Part shown: one piece after another, positions 7,608 to 10,289 of the stretch | Layout: the number at the start of each line of letters is the position of its first letter | Position numbering within the stretch: position 1 is the stretch's first letter | From: Echinostoma caproni | Lineage: Eukaryota; Platyhelminthes; Trematoda; Plagiorchiida; Echinostomatidae | Assembly: GCA_900618425.1 (NCBI GenBank) | Contig: UZAN01049037.1 | Span: forward strand, 12,637-22,925 | Length of the DNA: 10,289 nt | Direction: 5' to 3' | Notes under the pieces: model-generated | Databases searched by the model: none | What the model was told of the DNA's origin: nothing | The model's input: only the letters and a program-made list of their open reading frames with translations | Translations under genes and position numbers: made by a program

Positions 7608-9978
7608 GCCAATCCTTTTGCGTAGCTGTATCTGGAGGCAGTGACTTCAGTTTCAGGTTTTGCAACCATTAATCATGCATGTTCATGCGCATCGACTAAA
7701 TCCGAACGGTCAATCACATTTGACCAATACAGACCGCCACAAACTGACGAGCGGACTGCGGTGTCACATATCAGTAAGGGCAAAAGTCTTCCTTTAATTT
7801 CATCACTGTCTGTTTGGATGCAAGTGTCAGTTAATGTTTCGTGTTCGCTAACATGCTGATAGTTGAAACAATAAAATTACGTGAGAGACTGACTGTCCTA
7901 ATAAATTAGGCTCGACCTGTGCAAAAGATAGCTAAACAGATACTCAAATTCTAGGGACGTTGCTCAATGAAATTATTTTGCATTTAACGTGGAGAGAGAA
8001 TTCCAGTCAAGCACTCCTGTTCTTCTTTTCAACTCTGCCACAACCCGAGCGTGTGCTAGGCTAATATGAAAAACGAAATCGTTTGTTGTGTACCAGGTAG
8101 ACAATACACTACTCTGCGAATTCACATTGGTTTAGTTATGTATCAAGTATACTCTTTATTAGATATACAATGGCATGTATTTACAAACAAATATCAGACC
8201 ATTGTCCGGCTTCGTTTTGAAACATCTAATCTACAGACAGCAAGAGTTTGGTCTGGCGACTGCTTTTAAGATTATCTTAGCGATATGAATAAACCAAACG
8301 AACGGATTACGCGAACCGAACAACCATTCATCAGAAGTGTGAGGCTTGAACCATGTCAGCAGCGTTGCTTGGTGTTATCCCGAGTAGGAGTGACCGTAGT
8401 CCTTTTCGCTCTAACTTCCTGATCTCTCGTTCCTTCCGGAGTAGTCATCTAAACTTGGATTTTTCTTATCCATTTATATTCCTCCTGAAGTTTATACTCC
8501 CATTCATAATTTTGTAAATCATGCATCACCGCTTCGAAAATGAACATCGGTGTTGACTGTGACATTCGAATTGACGCCTGCCAAGCCAATGCTAAATACC
8601 CTCGTGTCACTAGGTTTTCATTCAGCAGAACGAAATGTCTAAAAGTTAAGGCACAGTAAAATCTATGTCAACGACAAACGTTACATAAATCCAAACAAAA
8701 CAAAGGAATTTTTCAGTACACGCAGAGTAGACTTTCGTTCATTCGCCAAACGGCAGAATGAGGGCGATTCCCAGTGGCCATCATTTTCCTACCATGAAAC
8801 ACTCAAGGATCTGTTTACGCTACTCGTTAGTAGTGTATAACGAAATCAAACTTTTGATCACGATGACTCGATAGACGAGATTGTTGCGTGATGACAGAAC
8901 ATGTCCGTTCGAAGATCGTTCACCGGAGCCACATATGTATGTAAGTTTACTTTACTGGATCTGATGGAATTTTAAATAATAGATTCAGGTAGAGTGTCTC
9001 CAGTTCCAACTTACTGCACTCAAACCAATTGTATTTGGATGCCAGGATAACCTTTATCTCATCTCAGTTGCACATTTTGGTGGCTTTTCCAATCGTTTAG
9101 GCGCGCACAGTTATGGTTTAAGAGCCAATAACATTGTAACGACTAGGGTCAATGGATCTTAAGAGATAGAAAATAATGTAGCCATAGATCAACTGAAGTA
9201 AACTGATTGATGAGAGAATCCGTGCACATACCAATCGGGTTTCTCCAAGCAGCCGTATCCGTCGTAAATACAACTCCGCCCCCAGCGGAACATGCGTGGT
9301 CTAAACCGCTCGAGGTTTCAAATTTCATTCTCTCACATTTCGTCTGCCAGTTCACTTTCAGATGCACAAGCACACGCATAGGTAGAACAGAATATAACGG
9401 CCCAAAAGAGCGGTCGAACACACCACACAAAGACTCACACTAGTTGACTGCATTGAACTGCACAGAATTGGCAATAAACCCAGTATTCGCTAAATTGAAC
9501 TATTTCTACTCAAAAAAGTGTACATGACCGTGTAATTCAAAGTGAGGTTACAAAATTCAAGTACAAGGTTGCTTGTGCTGAGCGAAGCCACGTTGATCAA
9601 GTCGGAGCCCTCAACCAGTTACAGCACATTATCTGCCTTCTCTGGCATTAACTGAATATGTTGACCATTTTCCCCCATACACTTCGTGTTATGAACCATA
9701 CACAGGTTGTTCTGTTACGCTGACGATCGATATGGGCGAGAACCGAAAATAGCCACTTGAGACAGTTCTTACATCCCGTCGAATCCACGTTATTTTGAAT
9801 GATTGTTCCAAGCAACTGATCACCATGCGGTTAAACATGTCCGTGAAAATTGGGCACTAACTGAGTTAGGGGGTCATTTGCATGCAACAAATCCGTTTAC
9901 TCCATGCTAGTGATTTGTATTCACTCATTAACGGCTGTGTCAATAGTGAGATTCATTGAGCATCCATCTCACTTCAAG
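7608..9978. other. No supported gene
   Basis: Short open frames are present at 7641-7859 and 8066-8269 on +, and at 9207-9443 on + overlapping 9430-9149 on -. The last pair are both open over the same slightly GC-richer stretch and cannot both be real. The - strand one (93 codons) contains GLDHACSAGGGVVFTTDTAA and could be an exon, but no domain or convincing splice sites support it. A small palindrome CCTAAT-AA-ATTAGG lies at 7897-7910. No tRNA, tandem array or promoter with a gene behind it was found. Confidence 0.45.
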
Positions 9979-9992
9979 TATATATATATATA
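9979..9992. repeat. TA microsatellite, seven units, at the edge of repeat copy 2
   Basis: Seven TA units stand immediately beside the point where similarity to copy 1 begins (9994). On the - strand the tract follows the end of the element, in the place of the A run found at copy 1. It is thus best read as a simple-sequence 3' tail of the retroelement or an expansion of one. Confidence 0.75.
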
Positions 9993-9993
9993 T

Positions 9994-10289
9994 TTCACAT
10001 TTGTCTGAGGACCGACTGTGTGCCAAACAAATCATGGTACAACAATCTTTATAAAAAGAAAAACGTTCCATGATTGGCTTGTGGGCTGAGTACTGCCAGG
10101 TTGCCCAGGCCAAGACAGCTGAATTTTCTTGAGGAATCCACAACCGGAGTCTTCGGCTAGCCAAAGCCTGACCCGCAAGGCAGCCGGGCGGTGTGCGAAA
10201 ACCGCAGTCCATTGGGAGCCGGTGTCCAGTTCATCGGATCATACGCCCTTCGGACGGGGTCAGACGTCCAAGGTGCCCAATACACCTCA
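9994..10289 (-). repeat. Dispersed repeat, copy 2, cut by the window end
   Basis: It is the same family and orientation as the copy at 4691-5265, and matches its positions 4696-4996 from end to end with many substitutions and few small gaps. A - strand frame (10212-9940) crosses it and reads out through the TA tract. It contains MERFSFYKDCCTMICLAHS, whose copy 1 counterpart reads LSFYKHYCTVICLAQS. The shared reading may just reflect shared DNA rather than protein selection, since both frames are otherwise broken differently. Since both copies diverge from each other clearly, they are old insertions and not a recent duplication of this locus. Confidence 0.85.

Noticed and set aside
9149..9443. 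Overlapping open frames on both strands (93 codons on -, 78 codons on +)
   Set aside because: At most one could be real. Neither has a recognisable domain or clear splice sites, and lengths are ordinary for chance frames.
9716..9727. A YADD tetrapeptide in one + strand frame (FCYADDRYG), as in reverse transcriptases
   Set aside because: The frame is closed by stops about 10 codons on each side, and no other reverse-transcriptase motif lies in the surrounding sequence. It is a chance match.
1..10289. CRISPR arrays, tRNA or rRNA genes, phage or defence genes
   Set aside because: No regularly spaced direct repeats, no B-box plus cloverleaf candidate, no rRNA-like stretches and no prokaryotic gene organisation were seen on either strand.

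Overview
This window looks like non-coding DNA from a eukaryotic genome, most likely a flatworm (a trematode is my best guess). No frame carries a long gene, there are no operons or RNA genes, the base composition is AT-leaning with GC-richer islands, and the clearest coding signal is a decayed non-LTR retrotransposon. The trematode guess rests on the style of the retrotransposon endonuclease and on general composition. It is an inference, not a search result.

Layout from left to right: (1) positions 2-94 may be the end of a coding exon on the + strand, open from the window edge and stopping at a good splice-donor match. (2) About 95-2500 is mostly featureless AT-leaning DNA. It is interrupted by a GC-richer patch at about 1439-1849 that holds an unrecognised 136-codon open frame on the - strand. 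(3) About 2520-4005 is a relic of a LINE on the - strand. A probable 5' leader (about 4005-3542) is followed by an APE-type endonuclease (3541-2544) split over several frames by one stop and three frameshifts. The reverse transcriptase is missing. (4) 4691 to about 5265 and 9979-10289 are two diverged copies of one dispersed repeat, both in the same orientation. Both start abruptly at a simple-sequence tract (a run of T in one, TA repeats in the other). Read on the - strand these look like the 3' tails of retroposed elements. The second copy is cut by the window end. (5) The rest (about 5270-9978) holds no gene I can support. It has a good TATA-box match, two strong pyrimidine tracts ending in CAG, a CT microsatellite and an unrecognised 132-codon open frame.

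Nothing here forms a pathway or a defence system. The sequence is consistent with an intron or intergenic region filled with old retroelements. The best-supported points are the endonuclease relic, the shared repeat family, and a single N at 4820 flanked by the same 7 bases on both sides. Comparison with the second repeat copy suggests that duplication is an assembly seam or a small local duplication.
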